This document shows, piece after piece, positions 62,401-64,000 of a stretch of 64,000 nt of DNA. Position numbers and translations under genes: made by a program. Source of the stretch: Trichoplusia ni. Its lineage: Eukaryota; Arthropoda; Insecta; Lepidoptera; Noctuidae. The stretch is taken from positions 10,455,328 to 10,519,327 of the forward strand of contig NC_039480.1 of NCBI RefSeq assembly GCF_003590095.1, written 5' to 3'. The notes beneath the pieces were generated by a model that did not search any database, had not been told where the DNA came from, and saw only the letters and a program-made list of their open reading frames with translations. Each line of letters begins with the position of its first letter. Position 1 is the stretch's first letter.

Positions 62401-64000
62401 ACACTCATTGCACGAAGCGTACAAGCAAACTCTTGTTTTACGACGAACTGATATTGTAGCGAGATTCAATCGCGTTATTGACAGTTTCTTTTAAAGGGGA
62501 TACTTTTTAAATGTTGTGTTTGTTTTTTTTTTATTATTATTTAACATCGCCAGCAAGTCACTTACGATTAATTTTATAGTGTACAAAGTATTTATGACAC
62601 CTTAATTTTCCTTTCATAAGGTTTCATAAAATGTTATAAGGTCCTCGACTATTCTTATGGGGATGTAAAATTTTATATTTCTTGTTTATTTGATCATAAT
62701 AAAAAGTAATGGTTTGTTATTATGTAAATGTTACGAGCAATACTTAAAATAACACGCTATTTAAATTGTTCATAATATGTTTGTCAATAATTATTGATAG
62801 TATACTAAATACTTTTGGACCAATAGTATTAGAAAACATAAGCAAGGATTCCACGATGATAACGCCACAACAACAAACTCGTCATACCAAAGTTTAGGTC
62901 AAGCGATAAAGGTACGAGTCAGAGCGCACAACTTCACCTCACACATAGATCCGTACAAATTAAAGGGATCTTATCACGAAACACGGTTAAATATCGTATT
63001 AACTGAAGTACAAACAGTTCTAGAATCTGGAACCCGATCTTATCGGATGCAGTAATTGCTCAAAGGTTAACGTTTTAGTTCCCCTGTACTCATCATTAGC
63101 ATACATAGCTGCATTCACTACGACACAACACTTGCACAGTTTCACCGCCACATATTTTTCTTGATTTATTCAATAACCGCGACCGATAATAGCTTGAACT
63201 TTTGCTCTCATAAAGTCTTATCATTCAATTACTTATTTTCTGGCTATTAACATCTTTGTATAAATTCGCCACCCATACTGCTCCTCTCCGCGTGATATGT
63301 ACGGATACGTTAATCGGTTCTAAAGTAAAATATAGGCTTAGCAACAAAAATAAGAACAATATATATCCTCAATGATAAATAGTGTAAACATTAGTGTCTT
63401 TAAAGTTTGTCTAACGGAAGGAACTGTTTACTAAAGTGGACATAACAAATTGTTATTGCAAATAAACTGACAGTACTGCTGGTTAAAATCAAGAAGACTA
63501 TACTATATTTTAGTGGGGGCATTTTTGTTGAATAAAAACAATCTACCGCCAAGATGTGAATGCGTAAAGTTTAGCCAAATATTAACGTTGTGGATGTTTT
63601 CTTCCGATGCTACGTGCTTTGATTACTTACAACAGAACGTGATACAAAATGTATTCAACTTTAAACAAACGTGAGTAATTGTGCAGATATTTATTAGCAT
63701 AATCTTACTTTATATGTAGCTCATTCCCTTCTTGTTCTGTATTAGGAATCCTATCTAAGCAAGTGTCTGATTTATGCTCTGAGTCTTGGACCACTAGTAA
63801 TTCAATTCGACATATTTCGTTATGAATCAGGTTGGTTGCTTATAGGTATTTTATCATTAAAGACAATGTAATGCTTGAGGCCATATATGTCTTTGGAAAA
63901 AGACGACGAATGCTCCAGGTTGAGAGACATTAAAAATATCCTACCCATAGCATAAACAGGCTACGCGACCGGTGTATTTGGTTTTATCGAAAGAAATTTG

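Larger units (their letters stand above)
54923..64000. other. Long non-coding stretch to the window end
   Basis: AT-rich. Contains the palindrome at 57259-57291 and the CpG islet at 59300. A 79-codon ATG frame at 61284-61523 has no recognisable feature. No RNA gene, repeat copy or further exon that I can support. Confidence 0.4.

Overview
This is AT-rich nuclear DNA from an insect, almost certainly a moth (Lepidoptera, probably noctuid-like). The evidence is three RR-1 cuticle-protein genes of lepidopteran style (tiny first exon, phase-0 intron before the signal-peptide core, insect TATA/initiator promoters), a tRNA-derived SINE of the type common in moths with an (ATTT)n tail, and several short repeats ending in a GCGGGCAACAGCTAGT-like sequence that are scattered through moth genomes. 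There are no bacterial or viral genes.

Region 1 (about 0.2-11.6 kb) is a cuticle-protein cluster. Two RR-1 genes lie in tandem on the plus strand (529-1622 and 4088-5106) and a third lies on the minus strand (11441-6991). All three have four exons with the same intron phases and an RR-1 exon of exactly 246 bp. The two tandem genes also share a duplicated promoter module. The RR-1 exons share a 65-bp stretch identical in all three genes, which suggests gene conversion. Intron 2 of the third gene (3.6 kb) has been invaded by repeats, including a 2-kb element (9050-11026) with 30-bp terminal inverted repeats and a short motif repeated about a dozen times. This element is the most unusual object in the window.

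Region 2 (about 11.6-40 kb) is a gene-poor stretch holding repeat fragments, several perfect palindromes, a tandem pair of MITE-like elements, one SINE and a few isolated GC-rich islets that look like promoter or enhancer sequence. One short ORF (14802-14957) and one ORF ending exactly at a splice donor (13031-12858, minus) are weak gene candidates.

Region 3 (40.0-41.8 kb) is one clear gene: a secreted serine-protease homologue that has lost the catalytic His and Ser. It appears to have a very short first exon and a start codon split across the splice junction.

Region 4 (about 43-64 kb) has no recognised protein but holds a CpG-rich candidate first exon ending in a GTGAGT donor (about 42985-43269), further GC-rich islets (47.2, 47.6-48.1, 49.3 and 59.3 kb), and a candidate signal-peptide exon with its own TATA box and an AG|GTGAGT donor (54772-54922). 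It is best read as the 5' part of one or more genes with very long introns continuing beyond the window. All splice sites and promoters are read by eye; none is confirmed by transcripts.
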